Below, piece by piece: positions 35,421 through 47,999 of a stretch of 64,000 bases of DNA. A model generated the notes under the pieces. It searched no databases and was not told the origin of the DNA. It saw only the letters and a list, made by a program, of their open reading frames with translations. This DNA comes from Peromyscus leucopus (taxonomy: Eukaryota; Chordata; Mammalia; Rodentia; Cricetidae), in assembly GCF_004664715.2 (NCBI RefSeq), contig NC_051068.1, positions 10,594,298 through 10,658,297 of the forward strand. The letters are read 5' to 3'. Numbering within the stretch: position 1 is the first letter of the stretch; the number at the start of each line of letters is the position of its first letter. A program made the position numbers and the translations under genes.

Positions 35421-37669
35421 ATATATAGGTATGATCTACAAAGAGTTCAAATTAAGCAAACTTCTAATTCATGCAAAGAAAAAAAAAGATGTAGGGTACA
35501 AATTGGGGACTGGTTGAAACCAAGCTTGGGGCTACTTCTCCTTCATCTATCTTGGAATGGTGCACAGTTCAGTGGATTCATAGCCCTTGACTTTAATTGC
35601 TCTGGGTCCATTGAGACAAAGCCACGGTGCTCTGTTTGTTTGGGGGTCAAAGGCGTAATCATTAAGGCCTTCAGAATATTTTCAAGCATTCGAGGAGGTA
35701 AATAGTATTTAGAGATTTTATAATCATAGGATGAGTCTCCAGATAGTTGTCTCACTTCCTCAACTCTCCTCGCTGAAGTTTATTTGGTCATTGAAACATT
35801 AAGCTTAGCCAGTCCTGTTCTTTCTACTTTATGAAAATGTAGACAGGAAATTATCAGCAAATTGCTCGTTTAGAATTAAAGGCAGGAAATGAACTTCAGT
35901 AGTTGAATTCTTGCTGTAAAAGCTTCTACCTAAAACATAAGTAAAGCCAGAAAACCATGCTTTTTTTTAGTTGTAAGTCTGGGCTTTGTTATATCAACAC
36001 AAACAGAATCCAATCCTCTGTCCTATCTCTCCCTGAAATTTGTATACATTTTTACAGGATCCATGACTGTTTGTTATTAATTCTCTAGTACTTTAAAAAT
36101 ATAACTGGTCATTCTGTTTTCTTTTAACCTTTCATTAAAAAATATAATTTCTTATAATATATTAATAGATTAATGTAAGCTATGACCCAGAAAGAATAAC
36201 TTCACCAATTTCTTCTAGACACAAAAAAATGTTAATATCTCTTTAAGTTTCTAAATTATTTTTACCTGAATTTCCAAAACTTCCTATTAAAATCTTGCTT
36301 ACAACACATGAATATATATTCCTAAATATTAGTAGTTTCTCACCAAGGGACCTTTCGAGCTATTCCTCTTTGAAGCTTGTTAATCAGATTTTATTCCTTG
36401 CATGTTATATTGTTAGTATACCCAATACATCAGTGGTATCTACAAAATAATTCCTATACTTAATTTTCTTTTATATTTTTGTGCTGTCATTTTTATTTCT
36501 CTATATATTTCATATGCTCTAATATTCTTTAAAGTTTTCCTTATTGGTATTACATTATTTAAATAAACCACAGACATAATTCTCCTCCAACCAAATGATG
36601 TGTACCATGTCTGACTGTTTTGATTACCATTAAGGAAAAATGAATTGCCTTGGATTAAATGAGAAAAAAAAAACCCTCAAACTTCAGTCCAACTTTCAAC
36701 CACTTATTTAACTGGGCTTGAGGAAGTCAGAAAATGCTGGTTTTAAAATTTAGTTTATTTTTCACTTTCGTAGAAACTCATGTGTAACACTTCTTTCAGT
36801 ATCTTGGAACCTATGAAAGGCAAACATGTTATTTAAAAATATATAGGATTCAGCTTTTATTATGGATCCTTGCTGCAACTCTCTTATAATGAAAATGTAA
36901 TGCATTGGGTAGATTTAAATAAGCACAAGTTATTCTTGGTATTTATTGGCACTAAAGTTTTATAGAATCAGCTATATTACGTTTTAGCATGACAGTTTAT
37001 AATTTTTGTTAAATGTATTATTAAATAATAGCTGTAGATATTCCTAGATGTCATTGTACCACCATTAATATTTAAACTGAAATATCTTTAACCAAATTCT
37101 ATAGAAGATCTTATTTAAAAGAAAGTATCTTCCTGAAGTAGTTTTCACAGTCAGCATTGTGTCTTAATCAAACTTTTAGAACAGAGTCCAGGAGGTTTTT
37201 GGGCAAGAGATTATTTCCAAGTTGTTTTTTTTAATAGCTACTTCATTCGCTGATGCATTTAAGATAAATTGTTATTTGGTTCCTATTTGGGTTTTTCTTA
37301 CATTTATTTCATTGTGTGTGTAATAATTCAGTATGACTTTGTCTAAGTGTAAACTTGTTATGGCCATTTTAAGGTAGTAGCTCTCTAGCCTTTTCTCATG
37401 TTGCAATGACATTTTTTCATAGCTCATTGACGCTAGCTTCCTCACATACAACAGGACTGGGAGAAACATGGCTATGTTGGCAAGAGTGCCAACTTAGATC
37501 TGAACTCAGTACCATATTTGGCATTTGCAGATGCCACCATTTAGGAATTTATGAAATTTTTGAGGAAGTTGTTAGTATTGGAGGGAAATAATGAAAAAGA
37601 ATAAGAAAAACAAAGTTAAGTGTCAATAAAGAAAACCCCAGGATAAATTTGAAGGGACAAAGAACTTTT
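35421..37669. other. Unique AT-rich sequence, no repeat or gene recognised
   Basis: Very AT-rich (36000-37300 especially) with no SINE or LINE signature that I can name. A pair of opposing frames at 35514-35755 lacks domains. Confidence 0.45.
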
Positions 37670-37684
37670 AAAAATGTTAACCTG
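37670..37684. repeat. Target-site duplication, left copy
   Basis: AAAAATGTTAACCTG immediately left of the young B1; repeated exactly at 37853-37867. The L1-type nick site is A-rich, as expected. Confidence 0.95.
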
Positions 37685-37685
37685 T

Positions 37686-37852
37686 GCCGGGCGTTGGTGG
37701 CGCACGCCTTTAATCCCAGCACTCGGGAGGCAGAGCCAGGCGGATCTCTGTGAGTTCGAGGCCAGCCTGGGCTACCAAGTGAGCTCCAGGAAAGGCGCAA
37801 AGCTACACAGAGAAACCCTGTCTCGAAAAACCAAAAAAAAAAAAAAAAAAAA
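37686..37852 (+). mobile_element. Young B1 SINE, cricetid subtype
   Basis: Complete 7SL-derived B1: it starts GCCGGGCGTTGGTGGCGCAC, has the A and B boxes of the Pol III promoter (GGTGGCGCACGCC; GAGTTCGAGGCC), and ends AGAAACCCTGTCTCGAAAAA CC plus a 28-30 nt A-tail. CpG sites of the consensus are still intact, and the flanking 15-bp duplication is perfect, so it is a recent insertion. The right half GGAAAGGCGCAAAGCTACAC is the variant I associate with Peromyscus/vole-type B1. Confidence 0.97.
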
Positions 37853-37867
37853 AAAAATGTTAACCTG
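37853..37867. repeat. Target-site duplication, right copy
   Basis: Exact repeat of the 15 bases left of the B1; its A-run merges with the A-tail, so the boundary is ambiguous by a few bases. Confidence 0.95.
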
Positions 37868-39219
37868 CGATTATAACTTTAAATTATCTGACATAGTCAT
37901 TTTACACATTCAGACTGATGTGCAATATTTGCCGTTATGATCCAGAAGTGATTTATGATAGCTGGTTTTTTTCTTTCTTCTTTCAAAATGCTCTTCTCTC
38001 TACCAGTGGATAGATGTTCCTTGTAGTGGTAGGGACACAGGTAGCAGACAGACTCCTTGGCCTCATTACACCTCCGTTCTATTGTGGACAGACAAGTTGT
38101 ACAACAAAGAAAGAGTGATGATACACATGGTGACCAATGCCGTGAAGTAATACAGGATGGCTGTGGGGACTGGGGGATGTGTGAGGGTGGGACAGCACTT
38201 AGACACACTTCATATCGTGCAGTGACCACACAATGCTTATCTGAATCATTTGCTACCTATTTAGGCAAAGTCTCTGATTCTCATAGCCAATGACAAGATG
38301 ATAAATTTCAGTATTAGGTGGATGAAACATGTTCCATTTTTAACTAGTCTTGGTACATTTTTAATGCAATCAGACCAGAGAACTTTTCTCATAGGACTTA
38401 TCCAGAATCTTAGGATGATTTGACATATCCTAATCAGTTCTCACAATTTTCTGCTCTTTCCATCTCCTCTTAGTAGCTGTCACATTGTTGCATAGTGAAA
38501 CCTTGAAGCTTGTGGTTCTATGTACTGTCTCTTCAGAAGAGCTTCATCCATGTTTGGTTTATTTGGTCCTCAATGACATGAATGAGGTAAATCAAAATTT
38601 AGGATCACAGGTCAAGTGAGAGGTCACAGTGGAGAGCACAAGTAAGCACCAAAGAAACGACAGCACAGTGCCAAATGAAAGGTCAAAAGTCAAGGGAAAG
38701 ACTGCACATTGATGAAAGCAGATGCTGAGTTTTGGACACCTGAGCACACTGAGGCATCCCAGTGCTCACATGCGCAGTTTAGTAACTGTGTGCTGCTGCT
38801 CATTCACAAAGAAAAGCAGACAGAACATGGTAAAGAGAGAATGAGTTTTTATAGTCATTGGTTACTGTCAATTAGGATGACCCTTTTGGGAGCTCTTAGA
38901 GTCATACACAGAGTGCTCACCCTGGAGACACCACCGTAGCCTTCTGTTCCATCTGATGAAGAAACAGCTACACAGATCACTGAGGATGCTCAAAAGTACA
39001 TTCACCATCAGCCCAAGCATGAATTTCACTCTATACAGACTTCAACTGAAACCTGTATGTGGTCAAATTTCTCGAATTATTTCTTCATGTATTTAATAAA
39101 CATAAGTTGAAAACAAAGTCTTTTTTATTCCTTCTATTATAACTAATAGAATAATTTATTTGAAATATGGTTTCTTCTTTGGGCATCATTCCCAAGTTTT
39201 AGGCAATGATTTTAAAGTC
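37868..39219. other. Unique sequence, no gene recognised
   Basis: A 110-codon minus frame at 37897-38229 and a 76-codon plus frame at 38709-38939 have no domain I know. Sequence at 38570-39100 ends near an AATAAA (39095-39100) and could be an old processed copy of an mRNA 3' end, but no A-tail or recognisable parent is seen. Confidence 0.4.
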
Positions 39220-39355
39220 TATTTATTTGTTTGTTTATTTATTTACTGGACAAGCTTTTGCTGTGTGGCTAAGTTTAGCTTTAAATACGTATACCTCCTG
39301 CCTCAGTTACGTAAGCGCTAGGATTACAGGGACCGTGCTACCACACCTACAATAG
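39220..39355 (-). mobile_element. Old B1/B4-type SINE, antisense
   Basis: TTTTGCTGTGTGGCTAAGTT, ACCTCCTGCCTCAGTTACG and GCGCTAGGATTACAGGGACC with a right end CTACCACACCTAC give the complement of a B1-like monomer; a TTTATTTGTTTG run at the left is its tail. Confidence 0.7.
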
Positions 39356-39772
39356 TTTGTTAGAATGGCTTTTTTTTAAAATGCAAAAACGCTTGTATTG
39401 TAAGACCCATACAGCAGAGAAAGCTATCATTTCTAGTGGGGGAACTAGGAAATAGATACTTACATAAGCTCTGTCAGTCAGTGCTATGCTTTCTTTGTAT
39501 CACATTGTTTTCTCTCAGGAAAGTGGGTTGTTGTTTTTTTATTGTTGTTGTTATTTTTTTTTTAAATCAGTCTTGGTTACAGAAACCAGGAAATGTGTAC
39601 CTCTTACCTTTTATTTGGGTCTTCTGTCATTTGTCCCTAGAACCTCTCATATTAGTTTTTGAGGTGTAGCAAATACCATTTTGAATTTTTTATTTCTCAA
39701 AATTATTTCTCTAGAGCTATGTATTGCATTCTTTTTGGAAGCATATATGTACTATTAACATGCTTGGGAAGG

Positions 39773-39816
<44 letters not shown>

Positions 39817-40957
39817 CTGGATGTGCATGTGCACAGGCATGCTTATTACATGTGCCTTCATCATTAGCAATAAAATTGTTCTTTGGGGTTTAGAGGCCTT
39901 TTGCCAGTGATTTGTTTCATGAGTTGTACAAAGTGACTATTCTTCAACAGCAAAGCATTTAAGTGATGTCCCTTCCCATATACTAGAAGGAAACAGTGAT
40001 ATTATATGACAAACTCTGAAAATGAGTTAGTACGGTAGGTTTCTCCAGTCTTAAAGGAAAAATTCAACAAAGGAGGGTCCTTTCAGTGGAGCCCTGTGCT
40101 CCATATTAGATGGGAACGTGTATTTACAGGTTAAAATTCTCCAATGATAATGGAAGCTTTGGAAAAACCCATACAGTCCAGACTCTGCCTAACTGTAAAG
40201 TCTGCCTTAAGTAATACATAAGTGTTATCATTGTCTAGAAAAAGTCTTTTTTTTTTTTTCTGTTTTACCTTTCACATCTCTGACATAAATTTTTTTAATA
40301 TATACTTTGCAAAGTTAAGGGCAAACTCTGAAGGATGAAATATTGCAAACCAATTAAAAACAACTGAAGTGAGATTCTGAAGTACAGGAGTTTTCCAACT
40401 CATGAACAATATTTAGAGAGCTGGGTAATTTTAATTCCTCAGGGAACCATAAGTCTGGGCATTAATAGGCTTACAGTGATAAAAACGGCCATATACTATG
40501 CACATGTAGATGGTATTGTCAAGAAAGAAGCAATTAGTGGCAGTGAAAGCCCGAATATGTACACATATGGTGAGCAGGTTATGTGTAAAATACAGGCAGG
40601 AGTAAGAGCCAGTGACAAAGAGAAGTATGAGCCGCCGGGCTACTGTTGAACTACACAATGGCGATGGTGCCTTGCTCACAAAACTGGGCCAACCGAGTGA
40701 TCTTAAACAAGAAGAGGGTTTTCATACATTTACTGGATTCTGTACTGCACGGCTTGTCTTCGCTCTCTTCTGTGCCCTATCTCCCCTTTGCTTTTCTTGT
40801 CCCTAAATTACTTTAGTATGTCCCCTTCGTCTTGGTTACCTCCTCTTCCTGTCATTTGCTTGATGACACGACTGGCCAAGTGGGTGATTGGTTTCATTTT
40901 GTGTATTTGAATTGTAGTGAACAATCCTTACCAAATCATTCTGGTTTGTTCCCTTCT
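39356..40957. other. Unique sequence with GT array
   Basis: Mostly unique. Around 40610-40765 several CpGs are retained (GAGCCGCCGGGC, CAATGGCGATGG, GCACGGC) with open frames of 64 (plus) and 82 (minus) codons; neither has a recognisable domain. The rest is AT-rich. Confidence 0.4.
39779..39815. repeat. (GT)n microsatellite
   Basis: About 18 uninterrupted GT units. Confidence 0.96.
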
Positions 40958-41258
40958 GAATGTAGACATGTACACACCATGGTATGTATGTGGAGGTCAT
41001 AGGACCACCTTGGGCTTTGATCTTCCCCTTCTAACCTGTTTGAAACAGGGTCTCTCTGTCACCACGGTGAACACAAGGCCAGTTGGCCAGGTGCCCATTC
41101 TAGGACTCTGGTATCTCTGTCTCCATCCTGCCGTGGAAGCACTGAAAGTCCAAGTCTGTTTTGCTTTATCCAACTTTATGTAGGTTCTGGGAATTCGAAC
41201 TCAGGTTCTCTCACTGGTATTACGAGCGCTTGAACCACTGTGCCATCTCCCCAAGCCT
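40958..41258 (-). mobile_element. Composite tRNA-head/B1-like SINE, antisense
   Basis: The right end ACCACTGTGCCATCTCCCCA AGCC is the complement of a B2/B3-type head; TTCTGGGAATTCGAACTCAG is the next body block; the middle TTGAAACAGGGTCTCTCTGT is a B1-like insert, and ATGTGGAGGTCATAGGACCA is the B3-type 3' block. This is the same architecture as at 18487-18982 and 56540-56880. Confidence 0.75.
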
Positions 41259-42797
41259 TGTGTGAATAATCTTAATAGAATCTAAAATGTTGATTTTCCC
41301 AATCAAGATTGGCTGTAGAGAGAGGAGCTGGATGACTCTGGACATCTTTCTTCAGGGTCGTTATGGGAAAGCACACTTTTCAGTCTTGGACTGTTAGCTC
41401 CAAGTCAGGGCCTGCACACCTACGTCAGAAATCTCTCGTTCTTTTTCTGAAGAGCATTGCACCATAAACACATTTGTGTAGGAAGCAGACTTGAAAGGAC
41501 ACATTTACATCTTAGTTTTTAAAAGTTATACAACTGTCACTATAAAACATACCCGGCAAGTTGTAACCTTATCTTCTACATTATAGATTTTGTGTCACTT
41601 TCAAGAGAAACCAGTGGATGTGAAAAGGAAATACGTTTACAATCTGATAACCAGCAACACATATTTCACCCTCCAAAGTCAGGAAATTGAGGGAGCTGCA
41701 CAGGTCGGCTTCCAGCGTGAAACTCACACCACTGCGACTAATTTAGGTGCTGAGTAAGCCACAATAGAAAGCACTGTGGAGTGGAATATGGAGGAAACAT
41801 TTTTAGTATTATTCTCCAACCTACCCCTGTTTATTTTGGCTAGAATGCTTTTTTGGGGGAAGGGGGTGTCATCATCCCAAGACTCAACTGCTAAAAGCTG
41901 GTTTTGCTGGCAGAAAAATAAAAAAGACAGTTGAGTGAGGCTCAGGGCACAGCGCATTTCAGCATTTCATTTGCCAGCATGGAGCTGCCAACCTGCCCAA
42001 GAGTCTGAGGAAACGCTGTTTACTATTTATTAGCAGTTGAATTTATGTGCGAAAACCACAGATGCTTCATTTTGCTACCTTCCTTTTTTGTAAATGTGCT
42101 ATAAACTATGAGAATCTGTAAGTTAGGGAGAAGGTGCCATTGCCCTCACAATGTGCCAGATCCCTCTTTAGGCCTGTGCAGAACCCTGCCTGTTTTCACA
42201 AAGGCATCCTTAAAGGTAACCTTCAAACAGACAGGTTTCCCTCTGCCTCATGAGTCACAGCATAGTAATTTAGGTAAAATGACTTGTATTGATATCAACT
42301 GAGATAGCCAGAATCACTTCCTGTATTCTCTGGTGTAGGGCACAGTCAGTGAGGTGTTTAAGATTCTGATGTTCTCCCGAGAATCCTTCAAACACAGCTC
42401 CAGGGAGCCTCACCATTGCTGAAAGTAGGGAAGCCAGTATCAGAAGTCAGTATCTCTCCTTTGGATTTGAAAACAGGAAATGACTTGGCATTTCTGATCT
42501 TGCCTGGGAGACAGGCCCTGACTCCACAATTACAGAGCATAATTACTCCAAGCTCAGCCTAAGAACCCCCAACTGCTTATTGAGGACCTGCCAGGAAACT
42601 GACCCAGGTGAATGGTCTAGAAGAGAACACGAGGTGACAGAGCCTGAGATGCCTTTTTCAAGAAAATTTCCATGAAAAGGCTGCTTAGAAAGGTAGAGGT
42701 TGTTAGAATCAGCTTGGCAGGGGGCATACTAGAGTTTAAAGTGAAGAAAACTGGCAGGCTGTTTGGGACTTAAATCAAATATTCATAGAAGCTTTGA

Positions 42798-42800
<3 letters not shown>

Positions 42801-42848
<48 letters not shown>
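42801..42848. repeat. (GT)n microsatellite
   Basis: About 24 uninterrupted GT units. Confidence 0.97.
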
Positions 42849-42850
<2 letters not shown>

Positions 42851-43121
42851 AAGACCATTTCAGGAATTTTACTTTCAAAAGATGCTCATTTCCGAATCAT
42901 ACCACAAACGCACTGAAGTGGCACCCCCTCTTAAAGCCATGTGTCCCCCTATGCATATTCGTCCAACAGTGTGTGAATTCCCATGCAAGACGGAGACATG
43001 GCCCCTTATTCTCCTGCTGTGACTCATTTCCTTCTGGAAGATTATTGCTTTGTACTGATCCTCTCTCCAAATTCTGGACTCACAGTGATATGTATGCTGG
43101 TTGCTGTCCATACACTCTTTG

Positions 43122-43178
43122 ATGCTCCCTCCCTCCTTCCCTCTGTCCTCCCTCCCTCCTTTCTTTCATTCATTTCTT
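43122..43178. repeat. (CCTCCCT)n pyrimidine tract
   Basis: Irregular CCCTCC/CCTT simple sequence on the plus strand; the G-rich complement has G-triplets that could support weak quadruplex structure. Confidence 0.8.
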
Positions 43179-43859
43179 GGTTTTTTAAAATCAACCTTCT
43201 CAGTTATTAAATTGTCTCCTAACAAAAGTTTTGTTGTGGTCTGCTTGCATCATGCTTGGAAGAACGGCAAATGACAGGTTACAGTAGTGGAGCTGGGGTA
43301 TTTTAAAGATATGATTCTTGTGTCCAACTTGTTTTTCATGGTTGTTGGAGAATGGCCTCAAAATGGCAATATAGGGGCCATGGTCTTACAGACCTCACTA
43401 GAGTTGGAATAACTCAAAAAGTGATTTGAAGAGAAAAATGAGGAAGTCACAGAACCCTAGAACTTCATTTCTTCTCACATGACCAGAGAGGAAGATCATT
43501 ACAGAGAGCTCGTAGAGTTGGCCAAGCACTTTGAGCTACACACATCAGGGTGACAGCATCTGGTACCATACTTGGTGGAACTGAGTGGCTCAGAACTTGC
43601 ACAAAAATGGCTTTTAAGTGGTACCCTCCAGTTTCAAATGGCTGGTGCTGAAAAACTTAGAAGCGATAGCTTTGAGGTGGAAGGTCACTATTGCCAACTT
43701 TTTAACCAGTCCTAGTATGTGGCGGTACATTGGCTGTATTTGCATATTACTTCATTGGACAACCAATTAAAAATATTACAAATGGAACTTACTCTAAAGA
43801 ACCCTGTCCAGATTCCTTTCCTAGCTGTGAGCCAGACATGATTGATCTTCTACTTCCTG

Positions 43860-44262
43860 GTTTCTACTCACTTCCTTTCTGCTGCTTAAAGACCTGCCCG
43901 CTTCCTGGGGAGCATTGCCCTAGCTAGGCTCTTGTGTAGAAGGCATAGTACAGCTCTCACCTTTCAGGTGGGAGGTCAAATGTCACTTCCACAGTGTGCA
44001 GCTATCCTCATTACCTCCCCCCACCCAACCTCATTATTGCATTTCTTTCCTCTATGCATTACTAGGAGTCATGAGCAGTTTATTAGTTGATTATATGTTT
44101 GCTTGCTGTGGTTTGTGCTACCCAATTTGCACTTTGGTCACACAGGCTTCTAAAAGGGAAAGAACTTATGAATGCTGTTCATTTCCTCACTCTCAGTACT
44201 CTGAGAGCATCCAGTGTAAGTAGATGCTCAATAAAAGTGTTTTCAAAGGCTGAATGAGTCAA
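43860..44262 (+). mobile_element. L2 LINE 3' end
   Basis: The order GTGGGAGGTCAAATGTCACT TCC, a pyrimidine stretch, CTATGCATTACTAG, and the terminal AGTAGATGCTCAATAAAAGT followed by GAATGAGT matches the 3' end of the ancient L2 LINE. No reverse-transcriptase coding is left. Old L2 copies are decayed in rodents, and this one is unusually easy to read. Confidence 0.75.
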
Positions 44263-44599
44263 AATGTATACATGAAAAACAAACAACATATATGCATTAA
44301 TATGTCTGCTAGGTTTCTTTTGAGAAGTTTTCAGATTTTATGTATATAAGAAAGTGGAAAGATAGACCATGGTGAAGTATGTGGAAATGAAAATTATTTG
44401 TACTCACATGTCATTTGCGATTGTAAGGTTTCACTTTCACCAAAAATATTTTAAGACTGCTTTGTAGACGTGCTTCTTCTGATAGAAGGCAGAATAAGAT
44501 AAAGGAGGGTATTTGAAGGAAAATGCAAATGATGGGTTAATAAAGGTAAAAGTTAGAAAGTAATTAGTTATGTGATTTATAATGATATTTATTACATCT
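44263..44599. other. Unique AT-rich interval
   Basis: No gene or repeat recognised. Confidence 0.5.
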
Positions 44600-44760
44600 A
44601 CTTATTTATTTCTGTGTGTGGTGAGGGGAATGCACGTGATACAGCACAAGTGTAGAGTCAGTCTGCTCACTCTTTCTACCATGTGGGTCCTGCGGATCAA
44701 ACTGAGTTTGTCAGTCTTGATGGAAAGCCTCTTCATCCACTGAGCCATCTTGCCATTCCA
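44600..44760 (-). mobile_element. B3-type SINE, antisense
   Basis: TCTTTCTACCATGTGGGTCC, GCGGATCAAACTGAGTTTGT CAG and CATCCACTGAGCCATCTTGC are the complement of the B3 body and head. The microsatellite tail common in other copies is missing. Confidence 0.85.
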
Positions 44761-47700
44761 TTTATGTTATTTAATAATGGTACTAATTCATGCTCATAGC
44801 TGAGGAACATCATTGAGGATCTCACATACTAGGATGAGTCTGGAGAAGGGATAATTAATTCTGCATGTGGCCATAGCGATTGTCCTTATAAAGGGGACGA
44901 GCCGCAAGAATCAGCAATACAGCTGTGGACTTCAACAATGGCATGTTGGTATCTTGGAAATTCTGCACTCCCTCATTTACTTACGACGTGTACCGTGAAA
45001 ACCACCATTATTTAACCAGGTCCCTCAAAGAAACACAGTGACCCATGCTTAGCCTTCAATCTGTGCATCATCTGATGCAGGAGATGCTTTCTCTCCCAGG
45101 CACTTCAGCAGACGCAGGAGTATAACTTGATAAAGGGAACTTACAAGACAGAAAATTTGTCAGGGCACTAAAAGAGAAAATTCAGAGATCGACCAGGGTG
45201 TGAGGCCTACACCTCAAAGGTCTTTCAGGAGGAGAAGGAGGTGACTGTGAACTAACAGCTTATGAGAAGTGAGATCTAACCCCACAACACCAGCGAATGT
45301 TTCTGGAAAGTAGCAGTAAATTCCAACATGGTATTCCGGCATATTGATGTAATCTAAAAATGGACTCCTCAATTCTTTCTCATTTGGAGTAAGGAAGATA
45401 GGTCCAAAACTCAATTAACTTGGGGTAGTTGTCATTTTAGATCTTCTATTATTGGAAATTTTCTCTGCTTGGTTTTATTGCATTTAATCAACTCCATGCT
45501 GTACAAATATTTTTGATCTACTTTAGACTATGACATGAAAAGGATTCATAGTTAAGAAATAGAGAAGCCATAGAAATGACTAGAAAATAAGAGTCCCCAG
45601 GGGAATAAGATCCCTTAGAGCATCAGAGTACATGACCATAGAGACATTTGAGGTCCAGACAGTCTAATACTCAAGGGTAATCAGAGTATCTCCCCAGCCC
45701 AAGTCACTGAGACACACTAGACCTTGCCTCTACAATGACTAGGAAGAGGTAACCAGAAGCCATGAAAAGCAACTGAAGTAAATTCCATCTCTGCAGTCCA
45801 GGCCACAGTCAGCCCCGTGGACCACGTTTGGTCCTCATCCGTTGATGTCTAACACTGACCAAGGATAACAAATCAGGTTCTCCAGCCCCTGGACACTTTA
45901 GGCCAGGGAAGAAGTTCATGGCTGACTGGGGAGCATGATTGCTAGGATTTCTATGATTTGCAGTATAGAATATTTTGCTAGGTTGTCATGGTGACTTGGT
46001 GTCTGCGGACTACCTCTGCCTTTGCCTGTTTGGTTAGTCATCAACCATCTCACAGACCCTGATGGCACTGTCTAAAAAAAACATGGGCTGTTCTCTACAG
46101 ACCTCTTCAGCTTCCACAGAAGGATTTAGTAAGGTTGGTATTTCTGTGAACAGCAGGGAAGATTTTGAAAGAAACCCCTCTGGAAAGTTTTATTATACCT
46201 AAATGCACTCTTGACTTAAAAGACTGAAGCAAGTTTTCCAAGCCAGTGTAGTTAATACTCACATGTGTGTGAAAGTGAAAGCTCGAATCATTTAGTCAGC
46301 ATGCAGTGTTTTCAGCATATTTCAGTTTCATTAAAATAGCATTGAGTAGCATCTTCAGTGTGTGCACTCTTCTGACATACAGCAAAACAGAATATTAGCA
46401 CCGAGGATCATCTCCAGGACTGCCATAGTCTGAAGTTTCCAAGGTATGTTTCAGCTAAGAGTACAAAAAGCCATCAACTTTAAAATCTGCAGACCATTGT
46501 ATCCTTGGAAGTTCAGAACAGCTCTGTCTAATGCAGTCCAACTTGGCAATAAAAACAAAATAAGAGAGCACAAACACTCTGAGGCTCATACCAAATATGT
46601 GCTATCTCAGCTTGACAGGATTATTCCTCCGCAGGAGTGACTTATGTTGGAGAGGGAAGTTAACATGGAAATGCCTTTGAGGTTAATTGTAATGCCATTA
46701 ATGTGATGCCACAATCACATCTCTGAATTTCCTTCATAAATTTCGTTTCTATTTTTATCCTGTTTTTATTTTAACACGCTACTTTCTTGAAAAAGTCTAT
46801 TGTAGTCTTAAGAAAATACCTCTTATTTTTAAAACCTCATGAAAAACTAGTCTCGACATAAATTGCAGTGTGTGAAGCTTGGTGGCCTGCTCTCTCTTAC
46901 TTTTCACTCCTGGATAGTCACACACTCCCACTTGGTGAGGGACATTAAATGGCCACATTCAATGGCGGCAGATTTTGTGCTGGGGTTAAGGAAAAGAAGT
47001 CATGAACTGGCATTTCCAGTATGACGTCCCACTATGCTATCACGTGAAATATGGCAAAACCCCTAGAGATGACTCACAGACTACAGTAGAGAAGAGCTGG
47101 GTGTAAACCACAGATGCTGTTCAACGGGCGAGACTCTTGTCCCAGATGCCTTTGTGCTATGTGGGCTCTTGTCAGTTCTAATGTAGGTTTTGGAAGCTAC
47201 CATGTTCTTTGGCATCCCTGCATTTGTCTGCTCACTTGACCTTTGACCTTTGAGTGCATTATCTTCATTGTCCTTGATTCCTTGGTTGAGAAAGAAATTA
47301 TTCCCATGGGGAACACTGGACCAAGCCAGCCAAAAGTTTGGACTCATTTTTCCAGTGAGAAAGTCCCCAAATTTGGCAATGCTCTGTTCCTGCCTACCCT
47401 GCTGACCTCCGCTTCCAGGAGCACATCTTGACTGTGACTGCTTGAAATATTGTCATTTTCTAGCCATGTTTTTTCTTCCAAAGTAAGCCACTTTTCCCCC
47501 ATGGCTTAACCAGTTTGGCATATGTAGAAGCCATTTTTCATTCTTGTCCACCCTTTTAATACGTCTTTGCCAAAAGTTTGAGTCCCACCTGTCTGCCAGG
47601 AATGACAACATTTTGGCCAACGTTTCCCACAGTGTGGAAGGTGGCCGAGTTAGGCACTATTCATGGTACCCATTTTGCCTCAGCCAGAAAAACAAATCTC

Positions 47701-47999
47701 TCTGATTTTCTCATGGGATGTGGAAAGGTGAGACCCAATCCAGAGTTTCTCAGACACAGTTTTTTGGGGGCATTTGGCAAATAAATCCCCGGCGTGAGAA
47801 AATGAAAGAACACATGAAGATAGGATTTCATACCAAAATGACAATAGATAGGACATGGAATTTAAAAGTAGAATTATTAAACTCAGAATACATGCACATA
47901 TGCTGCCCTTTACAGAGTGTGTGTTATAACCAGATATTGCAAAGAGAACTTCCTCCCTCCCTCTCTTCCTTCCTTCATGTCCACTATAAAATAGAGTGT
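44761..47999. other. Repeat-poor unique block
   Basis: More than 3 kb without a recognisable transposon. A DR1-type site is at 47237-47249. Around 47300-47790 frames of 62-104 codons on plus and 88 on minus have no domain I recognise. A donor-like AAGGTATG at 46441 lies in unique sequence but with no matching upstream acceptor that I trust. Confidence 0.4.
47237..47249 (-). promoter_or_regulatory. Perfect DR1 nuclear-receptor-type motif
   Basis: TGACCTTTGACCT on plus, i.e. AGGTCA-A-AGGTCA on minus: two exact half-sites spaced by one base. DR1 elements are bound by HNF4, COUP-TF, RXR-RXR or PPAR-RXR. A 13-bp site can arise by chance, so function is unproven, but it sits in repeat-free sequence. 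Confidence 0.55.

Larger units (their letters stand above)
41259..43859. other. Unique sequence with GT array, no gene recognised
   Basis: No transposon signature apart from simple repeats at 42801-42848 and 43122-43178. Frames (119 codons at 42763-43122 and others) are seeded by the GT array or lack domains. Confidence 0.45.

Noticed and set aside
38570..39110. Possible processed pseudogene ending at AATAAA (39095-39100)
   Set aside because: No A-tail, no target-site duplication and no parent gene recognised; AATAAA is common in AT-rich DNA.
47578..47784. 68-codon plus frame resembling a transposase or retrocopy fragment
   Set aside because: I could not match it to a mariner, Tigger or gene pattern; left as unique sequence.
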